Made by a program: the position numbers and the translations under genes. This document shows positions 17,463 to 26,951 of a stretch of 64,000 nt of DNA, piece by piece. The DNA is from Sneathiella litorea (lineage in GTDB: Bacteria > Pseudomonadota > Alphaproteobacteria > Sneathiellales > Sneathiellaceae): contig NZ_WTUW01000009.1 of NCBI RefSeq assembly GCF_009882915.1, forward strand, positions 124,001-188,000, read 5' to 3'. Numbering within the stretch: the stretch's first letter is position 1; each line of letters begins with the position of its first letter. The notes below the pieces were generated by a model. It had not been told where the DNA came from, did no database searches, and saw only the letters and a list, made by a program, of their open reading frames with translations.

Positions 17463-18272
17463 ATGCAAGGCGAAGTATTTACATTAACACGAGGGTCGTC
17501 CCCTCTCCTCCTCAGCCAGCCGCATGCCGGGCTCGACGTTCCCGTATCCATCGAACGTCGCCTGACGGAGGCCGCAAAGACCCTGCCCGATACGGACTGG
17601 CATATCGACCGGCTCTATAAACCGATGGCGGAAGAGATGGATGCCACAGTTTTAACGGCGCGGTTTTCGCGTTATGTGATCGACCTCAACCGCGACCCGA
17701 AGGGCGTTTCCCTCTATCCGGGTCAGAGCGTCACGGAACTCTGCCCGACCACGCTTTTTGATGACTCGAAGCTGTATCTAGACGGATTGGAGCCGGACGA
17801 GGAGGAGATCGAGATCCGGCGCGGTGTCTTCTGGCAGCCCTATCATGACGCACTGACGGAGGAGATCGAGCGGATCAAGGCGCAACATGGCTATGTGCTG
17901 CTCTATGACTGTCATTCCATCCGCTCCGTCATCCCACGCTTCTTTGACGGACGTCTGCCCACCCTGAATATCGGCACTGGGGATGGCAGCGCAGCGGATA
18001 CGGCTCTCACCGATACAGTTGAAAATATCGCTGCCGCGTCCCCCTATAGCCACGCGCTCAACGGGCGGTTCAAGGGCGGTTATATCACGCGCCATTACGG
18101 CAGCCCCGCAGAGAATGTTCAGGCGCTGCAAATGGAGCTCACGCAAGCCGACTACATGCAGGAAGAGCCCCCCTTCGCCTACCTGCAAGAGAAGGCGGCG
18201 GCACTTCAGCCGACCTTGAGAAAGATATTGGATAGCCTGCTCGATTACGGGCGGAACCGCATAGCCAAATAA
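17463..18272 (+). CDS. hutG: N-formylglutamate amidohydrolase (deformylase)
   Basis: 269 residues. Family motifs [32 protein letters not shown] and [10 protein letters not shown] carry the metal-binding and catalytic residues. The enzyme hydrolyses N-formyl-L-glutamate to glutamate plus formate, the last step of the HutF-dependent pathway. The released formate can be activated by Fhs, encoded about 17 kb away at the left edge. GGAG lies about eight bases before the ATG. Confidence 0.95.
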   Translation: MQGEVFTLTRGSSPLLLSQPHAGLDVPVSIERRLTEAAKTLPDTDWHIDRLYKPMAEEMDATVLTARFSRYVIDLNRDPKGVSLYPGQSVTELCPTTLFDDSKLYLDGLEPDEEEIEIRRGVFWQPYHDALTEEIERIKAQHGYVLLYDCHSIRSVIPRFFDGRLPTLNIGTGDGSAADTALTDTVENIAAASPYSHALNGRFKGGYITRHYGSPAENVQALQMELTQADYMQEEPPFAYLQEKAAALQPTLRKILDSLLDYGRNRIAK

Positions 18273-18282
18273 GGATGGACCC

Positions 18283-19956
18283 ATGACGAACAGACGTGAC
18301 AACAGCCGTGTGATTAAGGCCCCAACGGGCCCGGAACTTTCCTGCAAGAGCTGGCTGACCGAGGCCCCGCTCCGTATGCTGATGAACAATCTCGATCCGG
18401 ATGTCGCGGAAAATCCGGCGGAGCTGGTGGTTTACGGCGGGATTGGCCGTGCGGCGCGCAACTGGGACTGCTTTGACCAGATACAACGGTCTTTACGCGA
18501 TCTCAACACGGACGAAACTCTGCTTGTCCAGTCGGGCAAGGCCGTCGGCATCTTCAAGACCCATGAGAATGCACCCCGCGTCCTGATTGCCAATTCCAAC
18601 CTCGTGCCACATTGGGCCAACTGGGACCATTTTAACGAGCTCGATAAAAAAGGCCTGATGATGTATGGCCAGATGACGGCGGGGTCCTGGATCTATATCG
18701 GCAGTCAGGGCATCGTGCAGGGCACCTATGAGACCTTTGCCGAAGCCGGGCGACAGCATTTCGGCGGCGACATGTCCGGCAAATGGATCCTGACCGGTGG
18801 CCTTGGCGGCATGGGTGGCGCACAGCCTCTGGCCGCGACTATGGCGGGTGCCTCCATGCTTGCCGTGGAATGCCGGCCGAGCAGTATCGATTTCCGGCTG
18901 CGTTCAGGCTATCTCGATGAAAAAGCCGTGAGCCTGCCCGAGGCTCTTGCCATCATCCGTGATGCCAATGAACGCGGGAAACCTGTCTCCGTTGGGCTTC
19001 TCGGCAATGCCGCAGATATCTTCCCGGAAATTCTGGAAGGCGAGATGCTGCCTGACCTCGTGACCGACCAGACCTCTGCCCATGATCCGGTCAATGGCTA
19101 CCTGCCGCAGGGCTGGACCCTCGCCCAGTGGGAGCAGATGCGGGAAAATGATCCCAAGTCCGTCGAGATTGCGGCGCGCAAATCCATGGCGGTGCAGGTG
19201 CGGGCGATGCTGGAATTCCAGGAGCGCGGAATCCCGACTGTTGATTACGGCAACAACATCCGTCAGGTCGCGCTGGAGGAAGGGGTCGACAGCGCCTTCA
19301 ATTTCCCGGGCTTTGTTCCCGCCTATATCCGCCCTCTCTTCTGCCGCGGGATTGGACCCTTCCGCTGGGCGGCACTTTCCGGCGATCCGGAAGATATCTT
19401 CAAGACCGACGCCAAGGTGAAGGAGCTGCTTCCCGATGATGCGCATCTTCATAACTGGCTCGACATGGCGAAGGAGCGCATCAAGTTTCAGGGCCTGCCG
19501 TCGCGCATATGCTGGGTGGGCTTGGGGCAGCGCCATCGTCTCGGCCTCGCCTTTAATGAAATGGTGCGCTCGGGCGAGCTTTCCGCCCCTATTGTCATTG
19601 GCCGCGATCATCTGGACAGTGGATCGGTCGCCAGCCCCAATCGGGAAACGGAGGGGATGAAGGACGGGTCGGACGCGGTTTCTGACTGGCCGCTCTTAAA
19701 TGCCTTACTCAACACGGCGAGCGGCGCGACATGGGTCAGCCTGCATCACGGCGGCGGTGTTGGGATGGGCTTTTCCCAGCATGCCGGTATGGTAATTGTT
19801 TGTGATGGCACCAAAGAGGCGGACGAACGGATCGCCCGCGTTCTCTTCAATGATCCGGCGACGGGCGTGATGCGCCACGCCGACGCCGGTTATGAGGAGG
19901 CCATAGAATGCGCGAGGGAGAATGACCTCAATCTCCCGTTCCTGAAGAACGGATAG
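18283..19956 (+). CDS. hutU: Urocanate hydratase
   Basis: 557 residues, the standard length. The NAD+-binding glycine-rich stretch [15 protein letters not shown] is present, as are [19 protein letters not shown] and [17 protein letters not shown] in the catalytic C-terminal part. The enzyme adds water to urocanate to give imidazolone propionate using tightly bound NAD+ as an electrophile. Last gene of the plus hut arm; only 9 bp separate its stop from that of the convergent SDR gene, with no room for a terminator. Confidence 0.97.
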   Translation: MTNRRDNSRVIKAPTGPELSCKSWLTEAPLRMLMNNLDPDVAENPAELVVYGGIGRAARNWDCFDQIQRSLRDLNTDETLLVQSGKAVGIFKTHENAPRVLIANSNLVPHWANWDHFNELDKKGLMMYGQMTAGSWIYIGSQGIVQGTYETFAEAGRQHFGGDMSGKWILTGGLGGMGGAQPLAATMAGASMLAVECRPSSIDFRLRSGYLDEKAVSLPEALAIIRDANERGKPVSVGLLGNAADIFPEILEGEMLPDLVTDQTSAHDPVNGYLPQGWTLAQWEQMRENDPKSVEIAARKSMAVQVRAMLEFQERGIPTVDYGNNIRQVALEEGVDSAFNFPGFVPAYIRPLFCRGIGPFRWAALSGDPEDIFKTDAKVKELLPDDAHLHNWLDMAKERIKFQGLPSRICWVGLGQRHRLGLAFNEMVRSGELSAPIVIGRDHLDSGSVASPNRETEGMKDGSDAVSDWPLLNALLNTASGATWVSLHHGGGVGMGFSQHAGMVIVCDGTKEADERIARVLFNDPATGVMRHADAGYEEAIECARENDLNLPFLKNG

Positions 19957-19965
19957 GCCTGACCG

Positions 19966-20883
19966 CTAGATCTTGATGCCGAGGCCGTTGGCGGCCTTGG
20001 TCAGCATATTCGTCGTCTGGTCATTGCCGCTGGTATATTCTTCCTGCGTAGCCGCATCGGCAATTTCCGCCCAGTTTTCGGCAATCTTCTCCGGTGTCCG
20101 GTCTTCCTCCGGCAGCCATTTTCCACCTGTCTCATAAACGATGGTACGCGCATAGGTACCCGCGCCCGCAGTGATGATCGTGCGGTTGGGACTGTCGTCA
20201 GAGACAATGTAGAGAAGTGCCGGGGTGACGGATTCCGGCGTCAGCAGTTCCAGAAGATTTTCAGGGATGATATCCTCGGTCATGCGGGTCGCGGCGCAAG
20301 GCGACAGCGCATTGACCTTGATACCGTACTTCGCCCCCTCGATCACCAGCGTGTTCATCAGGCCAATCACGCCCATCTTGGCCGCGCCATAGTTGGTCTG
20401 GCCAAAGTTACCATATAGACCGCTGGAAGAGGTCGTCATGGCAATACGGCCATAATTCTGCTCCCGCATGATGCCCCAGACAGCTTTCGAGCAGTTGACC
20501 GAGCCCATCAGATGCACATCCAGAACGAAGGAAAAGTCATTCAGTTCGACGTTGGAGAAGGATTTATCGCGCAACACACCGGCGTTATTCACCAGAATAT
20601 CGACGCGCCCCCATTTCTCCATGGTTTCGGCCACCATGGCCTCGACCTGCGCCATGTCCGTGACATTGGCGCCGTTGGCAATCGCCTCGCCGCCTGCGGC
20701 CTCAATTTCGGCCACAACAGCCTTCGCCGCATCGGACGACCCACCGCTACCATCGACGGAGCCGCCAAGATCATTGACAACCACCTTGGCACCACGCGCT
20801 GCAAGCTGCAACGCATGGCTTTTGCCAAGCCCGTTTCCGGCACCGGTGACAATAGCCACCCTGTCATCAAACCGAATACTCAT
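19966..20883 (-). CDS. SDR family oxidoreductase (3-hydroxyacyl-CoA dehydrogenase-like)
   Basis: 305 residues, classical Rossmann short-chain dehydrogenase. Motifs are VTGAGNGLGKSHALQLA (dinucleotide binding), ILVNNAGVLRD, and a catalytic Ser-Tyr-Lys set in SSSGLYGNFGQTNYGAAK. The sequence and the extra 50-residue C-terminal tail resemble the dehydrogenase module of peroxisomal multifunctional enzyme type 2. The neighbouring upstream gene encodes a MaoC hydratase, the usual partner in (R)-specific beta-oxidation. Together they could hydrate and oxidise an enoyl-CoA. Substrate unknown. Confidence 0.85.
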   Translation of the reverse strand: MSIRFDDRVAIVTGAGNGLGKSHALQLAARGAKVVVNDLGGSVDGSGGSSDAAKAVVAEIEAAGGEAIANGANVTDMAQVEAMVAETMEKWGRVDILVNNAGVLRDKSFSNVELNDFSFVLDVHLMGSVNCSKAVWGIMREQNYGRIAMTTSSSGLYGNFGQTNYGAAKMGVIGLMNTLVIEGAKYGIKVNALSPCAATRMTEDIIPENLLELLTPESVTPALLYIVSDDSPNRTIITAGAGTYARTIVYETGGKWLPEEDRTPEKIAENWAEIADAATQEEYTSGNDQTTNMLTKAANGLGIKI

Positions 20884-20919
20884 CTTCTCTCCTTAACGTT
20901 CTGATTTTACGTAAACTTC

Positions 20920-21387
20920 TTATTCGTCAACAAAGGACATGCCAAGCCATTCAACGATCAGGGCTGGTTTGTCAGATCCCTTGATTTCGATCGTCACCTC
21001 GGTTTTCGTAAGATATTGACCGGGACGCTTTTCTTCAATGCTGAGGATCTTGGCGGAGGCGCGGATTTCGCTATCCACCTTGACCGGTTGCAGGAAGCGC
21101 AGCTTATCAATGCCGTAGTTGATGCCCATACGGACATTCTCGATTTTGGGCTGAATTTTCGGAACCAGCCCGGCCAGCATAGAGAGGGTCAGGAAGCCGT
21201 GGGCGATGGTTGAACCGAAAGGCGTTTCCGCGGCAGCCCGTTCCGGATCCACATGGATGAACTGGAAATCATCCGTTGCCTCGGCGAATTTATTGATGCG
21301 GTCCTGATCGATCTTGAACCATTCCCCGGGTCCATAAACAGTGCCGACAGAATTAAGAAAATCGGTTTTGGATAGTGTCATTTTCAT
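20920..21387 (-). CDS. MaoC-like dehydratase/(R)-enoyl-CoA hydratase
   Basis: 155 residues, single hot-dog domain. The hydratase signature is visible in DDFQFIHVDPERAAAETPFGSTIAHGFLTLSM, quoted here as its two parts: the catalytic D-x4-H in DDFQFIH and the GSTIAHGFLTL helix. Start at ATG 21387 with AGGA eight bases upstream. It precedes the SDR gene by 36 bp and follows the small monooxygenase gene after 87 bp. Confidence 0.87.
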   Translation of the reverse strand: MKMTLSKTDFLNSVGTVYGPGEWFKIDQDRINKFAEATDDFQFIHVDPERAAAETPFGSTIAHGFLTLSMLAGLVPKIQPKIENVRMGINYGIDKLRFLQPVKVDSEIRASAKILSIEEKRPGQYLTKTEVTIEIKGSDKPALIVEWLGMSFVDE

Positions 21388-21474
21388 TATTGTTTTCCTT
21401 CCAAATCAGTTTCAGATAATTTTTCTAGCGAATTTTGGCTCTGAACGATAGTCCCTATCGGGCAGTCGTCAATT

Positions 21475-21768
21475 TTATGCCCGGTTCCAGCGCTCAATCG
21501 TCTTGCTTGAAATCATCGGTGTGACCGTCTTGATAAACTCGGCAAAATGGCGGGAGGCGAGATGCTCCTCAAAGGCGGCTTCGTCTCCATACAGCTCATA
21601 AAGCAGGATACGGCCTGGATTATCCACATCGACACAAATATCGAAATAATGGCATTCAGGCTCCAGACTGAGGGAGTTCTCCGCCTGCTTCCTCATTTCC
21701 TTCATAAAGGCCGCCTCCTGACCGGGTATTACATCAAATCGCGCTGTTATCGCCAATCTGCTGGCCAT
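21475..21768 (-). CDS. Antibiotic biosynthesis monooxygenase-like (ABM) ferredoxin-fold protein
   Basis: 97 residues, with the pattern of dimeric alpha-beta barrel ABM proteins: ITARFDVIPGQEAAFMKEM, ECHYFDICVDVDNPGRILLYELYGDEAAFEEHLAS and a terminal strand, described here as an early beta strand, a central YFDI strand, and an AFEEHL helix. Relatives include YgiN-like quinol monooxygenases and rhamnose mutarotase-like proteins. Located one base after the class II aldolase gene, so coupled to it. Specific reaction unknown. Confidence 0.8.
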   Translation of the reverse strand: MASRLAITARFDVIPGQEAAFMKEMRKQAENSLSLEPECHYFDICVDVDNPGRILLYELYGDEAAFEEHLASRHFAEFIKTVTPMISSKTIERWNRA

Positions 21769-21769
21769 T

Positions 21770-22420
21770 TTACTTTCCTCCCTGTGGCATACCGTACCCT
21801 TTTTTAAATTGTTCTTTTACATCTTCCATTTCCTCATCCGTCAACAGTTGAGGCTCCCCAATCTGGAGAATGCGCCAGTAGGTGTCGCAGAGTGTCTCTA
21901 CCTCAACAGCGAGCGACAACGCTCGCGCGAGGTTTGCCTCTCCGGCCAAAAGCCCATGATTGGCGAGCAGGCAGGCCTTGCGCCCCTTAATCGCCTTCAA
22001 TGCATTGTCGGAAAGTTCCTGCGTACCGAACGTCGCATAGTCGGCGCAGCGTATGGTATTTCCGCCCGCCACCGCGATCATGTAATGAAAGGGCGGGAGT
22101 TCCATCCGTTGACAGGCGAGAGCCATGACGGCCTTGCCATGGGTATGCACCACCGCGCCGAAGTCCGACCGGGCTTTCAGGAGGTCCTGATGAAAGCGCC
22201 ATTCACTCGACGGCTTGCGGGACCCACTTGCCTTACCGTCAAAGGACATCTCGACGATATCGTCGGGCTTCAGATCGTCATAGGCCATGCCGGATGGCGT
22301 GATCAGATAGCCTCCAGCAATGCGGACGCTGGCATTGCCGGAGGTTCCCTGATTGATGCCAAGCGCATTCATCTGCCGCACCGTAGCAATCAGTTCTTTC
22401 CGCTCCGCAAGGTTATCCAT
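21770..22420 (-). CDS. Class II aldolase/adducin family protein (fuculose-phosphate aldolase-like)
   Basis: 216 residues. Zn-ligand motifs VVHTHGKAVMAL (HxH) and LLANHGLLAGEANL (third His) are in place, as is the NQGTSGNASVR phosphate-binding loop at about residue 20. FucA-type enzymes cleave ketose-1-phosphates into dihydroxyacetone phosphate and an aldehyde; some relatives are decarboxylases of tetronate phosphates. It lies 12 bp downstream of the phosphonate monoester hydrolase-like gene and 1 bp before the monooxygenase gene, so these act in one pathway, as yet unidentified. Confidence 0.85.
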   Translation of the reverse strand: MDNLAERKELIATVRQMNALGINQGTSGNASVRIAGGYLITPSGMAYDDLKPDDIVEMSFDGKASGSRKPSSEWRFHQDLLKARSDFGAVVHTHGKAVMALACQRMELPPFHYMIAVAGGNTIRCADYATFGTQELSDNALKAIKGRKACLLANHGLLAGEANLARALSLAVEVETLCDTYWRILQIGEPQLLTDEEMEDVKEQFKKGYGMPQGGK

Positions 22421-22432
22421 ACTGCCCGCCGA

Positions 22433-23977
22433 TCAATAAAGCCGATGACCAACGAGGCCGTTATCCGACGCGCTCAGGTTCACCAGCTCCCCATATTCAT
22501 AGCGCATCCGCCAGGAAAGGAGCTCCTGCACGCAATCGAGCACGACGCCCTGATAGTCCGGATCCTCCGCGAGGTTCCTGGTCTCGTCCGGGTCGTTCTT
22601 CATATCGAACAGCAGCGGTGGCAGCGACGCGAAATGCACATACTTGAACTCCGCATCCCGATGAACGAGAAGATTGCATTCCGAGGACGTGAGGTTGAGC
22701 ATTTTTTCCGGCATCCCGCTGACCGGATCGCGGAAATCATAGAGCCAATGGACGGCCCGGCGCCAGTTCGCAGGCGTCTCCCCCCGTAGGAACGGCATCA
22801 GGGAATGGCCATCGCACTGGCGCGGGATCGGCAATTCGAGCCCGTCCAGAATCGTCGGCATCAGGTCGACGGACTCCGTAAAGTCGCTTACCTGCCGCCC
22901 GCAGGCAACATCCCAGCTTTTCGGCGGCTTGATAATCAGCGGGATATGGAAACTCTCGTCATAAAAACCGATTTTTCCCCATAGATAATGATCGCCGAGT
23001 TGCTCCCCATGATCGGAAGTGACAACAATCATCGTCTCGTCATAGCGCCCCTGCTCCTTCAATGTTGCAATAATGCGGCCGAGATTATGATCCGCCTCGG
23101 TGATGAGGGCCTGATAGGTTGCGCGGATCTGCGCCGTCGCGGCATCATCGAGATCCACGGCGTGCCCGTCCCCCTCCATGAAAAAGGCATCCTGAGGGAT
23201 TGCCTCATACATCAGGGCGATGGCGGGATGCAGGTTTCGCATCTCGTAACGTGTTCCCGCCTGAACCGGCTTCGCCATCTCCGCCGGGTCATAGAGATCA
23301 TGATATTCCGGTGGCGAGATAAAGGGCGGATGCGGCCGGAGAAAAGCCAGATGATGAAAAAAGGGCGTGTCAAGGTCTTTCTCCAGCCCGTCGATCAGTT
23401 TGTCCGCGAGCCAGTGTGTCTCGCTATCCTCCGCCTTGAACCGGCTTGGCGCTGATAAGGAATGGCGGCCCGGTGGCAGTTTATACGCCGGATCAGGATA
23501 ATAGATCGCATAACCCGGCCCCGGTATCTCATAGCCCTTCGCCGCCAGATACTCGAGCCAGGGAATACTGTTGGCAGGCAGCTGCTGGCCTACCGTAAAG
23601 CCCGGCATGACCCCTTCATAGGTCAAAAACGCCTCATGATCCTCCCCCAGTAGGCGGGGGTCCGGCGTCGTATCTGTATAACCCCAGAGGGTCGGGTCGT
23701 ATCCCCCTTTTCGCACTTCCAGCGCGATGTTTGTCAGGCTGTGATTAAGTGGCGTGCCATTCCGGATGGAGCGATGATTACTCGGGTACATGCCGGTGAG
23801 AAACGTCGTCCGCGACGGGCCGCAGGGCGCAATACAGGTATAGTGATTGAGGAAGGTAACGCCCTCGCCCACCAGCGCATCCAGGTTTGGCGTCTGTATG
23901 GTCGAATTGCCGGTCGCGCCAAGGTGATCGGCGCGCCACTGATCCAGAGTGACGAAAAGAACGTTCGCTTTTGTCAT
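22433..23977 (-). CDS. Alkaline-phosphatase-superfamily hydrolase, phosphonate monoester hydrolase/arylsulfatase-like
   Basis: 514 residues, matching the length of the Rhizobium and Burkholderia phosphonate monoester hydrolases. Metal and catalytic motifs are VLFVTLDQWRADH at the N-terminus, APCGPSRTTFLTG (C-x-P-S-R, the formylglycine site) and VTSDHGEQLGDHYLWGK. The overall layout (MYPSNHRS, YDPTLWGYTDTTPDPR) resembles PMH more than choline sulfatase. PMHs are promiscuous, hydrolysing phosphonate monoesters, phosphodiesters and sulfate esters. No signal peptide, so cytosolic. Its ATG overlaps the pqiC stop in ATGA, an unexpected coupling to a membrane-lipid transport operon. Substrate is not predictable. 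Confidence 0.85.
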   Translation of the reverse strand: MTKANVLFVTLDQWRADHLGATGNSTIQTPNLDALVGEGVTFLNHYTCIAPCGPSRTTFLTGMYPSNHRSIRNGTPLNHSLTNIALEVRKGGYDPTLWGYTDTTPDPRLLGEDHEAFLTYEGVMPGFTVGQQLPANSIPWLEYLAAKGYEIPGPGYAIYYPDPAYKLPPGRHSLSAPSRFKAEDSETHWLADKLIDGLEKDLDTPFFHHLAFLRPHPPFISPPEYHDLYDPAEMAKPVQAGTRYEMRNLHPAIALMYEAIPQDAFFMEGDGHAVDLDDAATAQIRATYQALITEADHNLGRIIATLKEQGRYDETMIVVTSDHGEQLGDHYLWGKIGFYDESFHIPLIIKPPKSWDVACGRQVSDFTESVDLMPTILDGLELPIPRQCDGHSLMPFLRGETPANWRRAVHWLYDFRDPVSGMPEKMLNLTSSECNLLVHRDAEFKYVHFASLPPLLFDMKNDPDETRNLAEDPDYQGVVLDCVQELLSWRMRYEYGELVNLSASDNGLVGHRLY

Positions 23978-24612
23978 GAGGAGAGGTTTGTTCCGTTAAG
24001 GGAGGAAGCGATATCTTGCGAGAATTCCGCCAAGAGCAGACTTAACGCCTTGGCGTAGCTGTTGTAATCGCCGACAACAGCCGGTGCTTCATAAACTTTC
24101 GCATGGCGCGAGAGAACCTTGTTGTCATAAAGCGCCTTCACATGCCAGCGCACGGAAAGGCGGGCGACACCCGTTCCCGTCTCGGTGATATCGATGACAT
24201 TCACTGCAACTTGAAGGGACTGTTTATCAGGGCGAAAATCAGCCGGATAGGAGAAGACGCTCTCCTCCCCGATCAAGTTAGCGACGTTGCTGGTCAGTAC
24301 CCGCTTAATGGCATCGCTCAAAGGTTCGGCCCAGTGATCGAAGTCGGACACATTAATTTCGGCCCCACTACCGAACGTCACAATCTGCGGCCGGTCCGCA
24401 TAGCCCGGGATCTTTATCGGACCAACGCCCACGGTGACCCCATCAGCCACAGCGACCGGGGTGCCCTGCGCCTGTAATTCCGCCATCGTCTTGAGGATAT
24501 AAAAATTAGTTGGCGCTGAGCCCGGCAAACCGCCACAGGCGGCAACAGGAAGAGCAACAAGCAAGAGGATAGCGAGGTTCCGCCCCAACGGGCGCAGACG
24601 AAATAGGGACAT
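23974..24612 (-). CDS. pqiC: PqiC-like outer-membrane lipoprotein (ABC-type transport auxiliary)
   Basis: 212 residues. A type II signal peptide is visible: basic N-terminus, hydrophobic stretch LAILLLVALP and lipobox VAAC. The mature part shows NFYIL, the start of the PqiC/DUF330 fold, and a FSQDIASSL tail. PqiC forms an outer-membrane ring that docks to the PqiB tunnel in lipid transport across the periplasm. It lies 4 bp downstream of pqiB and overlaps the next gene by 4 bp. Confidence 0.87.
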   Translation of the reverse strand: MSLFRLRPLGRNLAILLLVALPVAACGGLPGSAPTNFYILKTMAELQAQGTPVAVADGVTVGVGPIKIPGYADRPQIVTFGSGAEINVSDFDHWAEPLSDAIKRVLTSNVANLIGEESVFSYPADFRPDKQSLQVAVNVIDITETGTGVARLSVRWHVKALYDNKVLSRHAKVYEAPAVVGDYNSYAKALSLLLAEFSQDIASSLNGTNLSS

Positions 24613-24616
24613 TTAC

Positions 24617-26326
24617 TTATCTCTTTCCACTGATCAGGGAACTCGGGTTACGTTCCAGGAAATCTGCAAGGCTGCGTACGGCCCGGCTGGCCGCTGCCAG
24701 TTCCTGCAACATATTCATCAGATCATATTTGAAGGGCGAGCCATCGGCAATCAGGTCATTGACAGAGGTGAACATGGTCTCGGCCGAGGCCAGCGTCGCA
24801 TCGATTTTTGTAATAGCCTCCCTTACACCGTCGATTGTCTTGCCGATATTCGGAAGGGTCTTGGTATCGATATTTTCCGCCACCACCCGGACAGAGACCG
24901 CCAGCTTGCGATATTCTTCGATGGTTTGCTGCAATTCACCCGAATTTACCAGCTTGTCCAACCCCTCCACCGTATTGGTCAGGCTATTGCCGAGGCGCTC
25001 AATCGGCAGCTTGCCGAGTTTTGACATCAGCTGTGTCACCGAGCTGGTAATTTCATCCAGATCCGCCGGGACTGTCGGAATTTCAGGATAGCGCCTGTTG
25101 GAGGCGACATAGACTGCTTCGCGGTCTGGTACTAGGTCGAGATCGACGATAAGCTGCCCTGTCAGGAAATTTGCATTTTTCAGCTTCGCCTTCAGGCCGC
25201 GCGCGATCAGGTCCTTGATGATTTTCTGGCGCAACTCGCGCCTCTCCAGAGCCGAAAGGATTTTCTTGCCATCATCCGTCAGCTTGATTCTTTGAGGTTC
25301 GATTTCGATCAGTACCGGGATGTAGTACTTCTGCTTTGCCTCGTCGATTTCCAGACTGATTTCGCGGACATTGCCAACCTTGATCCCCTTGAACTCAACA
25401 CTGGCGCCAACTGCGAGGCCGCTGACAGATCCATCGAAATAAAGGACATAAACGACCTTTTCAGTAAAGCGAGCATCGTTTTTGGCCTGTTTATTATCAT
25501 AGAGCTTGAACGGGTGGCGGCTTTCCGCCTTGAAGGTACCCTGGTAAAGCTCGTCAGTCCCGAATTCAATCGCGCCGGCGATCAGGGCCTGCACAGAATC
25601 CGCTCCCACTTCAACGCCAGAGGTGGAAACGGAAACATTGATACCGCCAGCGTTCCAGAAATTCGTCCCCTCCAGCACCAGTTCGTCATAGGGTGCCTTT
25701 ACAAAGGCATAGACTTCAATGGCTTGCTTATCCTCCGCCAGGCGATAACCAAGCACGCTGCCAACCTGGAGGCCCTTGTAAATGACCGGCGTTCCGCGGT
25801 TGATATTACTCAGCTTCTCCGTCGAAAGGACATATTCTGTTCCCTTGGCATCAGACGTAATCACAGGCGGTGTATTCAGGCCATTGAACTCAGTTTGCCG
25901 GTCACCGCCCTTACCCGGATCAATCTCGATAAAAGAGCCGGAAAGAAGGGTTTGAAGACCGGTAATTCCCTGAAACCCGATGGCCGGCGCAACGATCCAG
26001 AATTGTGCATTTTCTGTCAGGTACTTTTCCGCCTCGCGGTTTACATCGATCACCATCGACACCCCCTCGTCATCGTCGAGAATGTCAATCCGGCTCAGCG
26101 TCCCTATGCTTACATCCTTGTATTTAAGTTGTGTCTTGCCGGGCACCATGCCTTCTGCGTTGTCAAATTTGATGGATATTTCAGAACCCCGTTCCGCGAG
26201 CGCCTGAAATATCAGATAGGCGGCCACGGCAAGCGCGATTGCCGGAACGATCCAGATGCTCATCATGCTCACGTAGCCACGGCGCACCTTCGCATCTGGT
26301 AGTTTCTGACCGCTATCATCCGTCAT
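24617..26326 (-). CDS. pqiB: PqiB-like intermembrane lipid transport protein (MCE domains)
   Basis: 569 residues from ATG 26326, chosen because GAGAGGGAC lies seven bases upstream; an earlier in-frame ATG at 26344 has no ribosome-binding site. One membrane helix (MMSIWIVPAIALAVAAYLIF, about 18-40) anchors it in the inner membrane. Three MCE/MlaD repeats follow, recognisable by ISIKFDNAEGMVPGKTQLKYKD, GTPVIYKGLQVGSV and GASVEFKGIKVGNV regions (each quoted in short form). A long alpha-helical C-terminus forms the tunnel that bridges the periplasm. Works with PqiA and PqiC; overlaps the second pqiA by 11 bp. Confidence 0.92.
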   Translation of the reverse strand: MTDDSGQKLPDAKVRRGYVSMMSIWIVPAIALAVAAYLIFQALAERGSEISIKFDNAEGMVPGKTQLKYKDVSIGTLSRIDILDDDEGVSMVIDVNREAEKYLTENAQFWIVAPAIGFQGITGLQTLLSGSFIEIDPGKGGDRQTEFNGLNTPPVITSDAKGTEYVLSTEKLSNINRGTPVIYKGLQVGSVLGYRLAEDKQAIEVYAFVKAPYDELVLEGTNFWNAGGINVSVSTSGVEVGADSVQALIAGAIEFGTDELYQGTFKAESRHPFKLYDNKQAKNDARFTEKVVYVLYFDGSVSGLAVGASVEFKGIKVGNVREISLEIDEAKQKYYIPVLIEIEPQRIKLTDDGKKILSALERRELRQKIIKDLIARGLKAKLKNANFLTGQLIVDLDLVPDREAVYVASNRRYPEIPTVPADLDEITSSVTQLMSKLGKLPIERLGNSLTNTVEGLDKLVNSGELQQTIEEYRKLAVSVRVVAENIDTKTLPNIGKTIDGVREAITKIDATLASAETMFTSVNDLIADGSPFKYDLMNMLQELAAASRAVRSLADFLERNPSSLISGKR

Positions 26327-26951
26327 TATCGTCCCTCTCGTCATCCCAAATCAAACGCGGATCAAAGGTCATCGCCGCGAACATCGTAATAATCACGACG
26401 GCGGCGAAGGCAATCGCGCCCGGCCCTGCCGTCACTGTCGCCAGCGCCTGTAACTTTACCAGCGCGATCAGGATTGAAATCATAAAAATATCAATCATCG
26501 ACCAGCGGCCAATAAACTCCGTAAAGCGATACAGTAACGCCCGCTTCCGCCGCCGTACTTTCATGCCCAATTGCACCGATACTACCAGAAAAAGTAAAGC
26601 AAGGATTTTGAAAATGGGCACAAAGACACTGGCAATAAAAACAATCACCGCAATTACCATCTGTCCCGACTGCGCCAATTCAAGCACGCCCCCCATGATC
26701 GTGTTGGTCGTTGACTTGCCAAAGGAGATCAATGTCAGTACCGGATAGACATTGGCCGGAACATAGAGGATTCCCGCTGCGATCAGGAGCGCCCAGGTTC
26801 GGCTCAGGCTGTTACTCTTGCGACTATGGAGAGCCGCTTCGCAACGCGGGCATTCGGGCGAATGTTCCGCGATAAAACGGTTCGACACCAGCAGTCCGCA
26901 AACATGGCAGGAGACAGCACCGATCGATTTTGCGGTGACGGGCGCGGTCAT
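26316..26951 (-). CDS. pqiA: PqiA-type integral membrane protein, second half-size copy
   Basis: 211 residues. An N-terminal zinc ribbon (CHVCG, then CPRCEA) is followed by about four membrane helices (TWALLIAAGILYVPANVYPVL, MVIAVIVFIASVFVPIFKIL, MIDIFMISILIALVKL, AIAFAAVVIITMFAAMTF). E. coli PqiA carries two such units in one chain; here they are separate genes overlapping by 4 bp. The pair should form the inner-membrane part of the PqiABC lipid transporter. Confidence 0.9.
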   Translation of the reverse strand: MTAPVTAKSIGAVSCHVCGLLVSNRFIAEHSPECPRCEAALHSRKSNSLSRTWALLIAAGILYVPANVYPVLTLISFGKSTTNTIMGGVLELAQSGQMVIAVIVFIASVFVPIFKILALLFLVVSVQLGMKVRRRKRALLYRFTEFIGRWSMIDIFMISILIALVKLQALATVTAGPGAIAFAAVVIITMFAAMTFDPRLIWDDERDDNDG

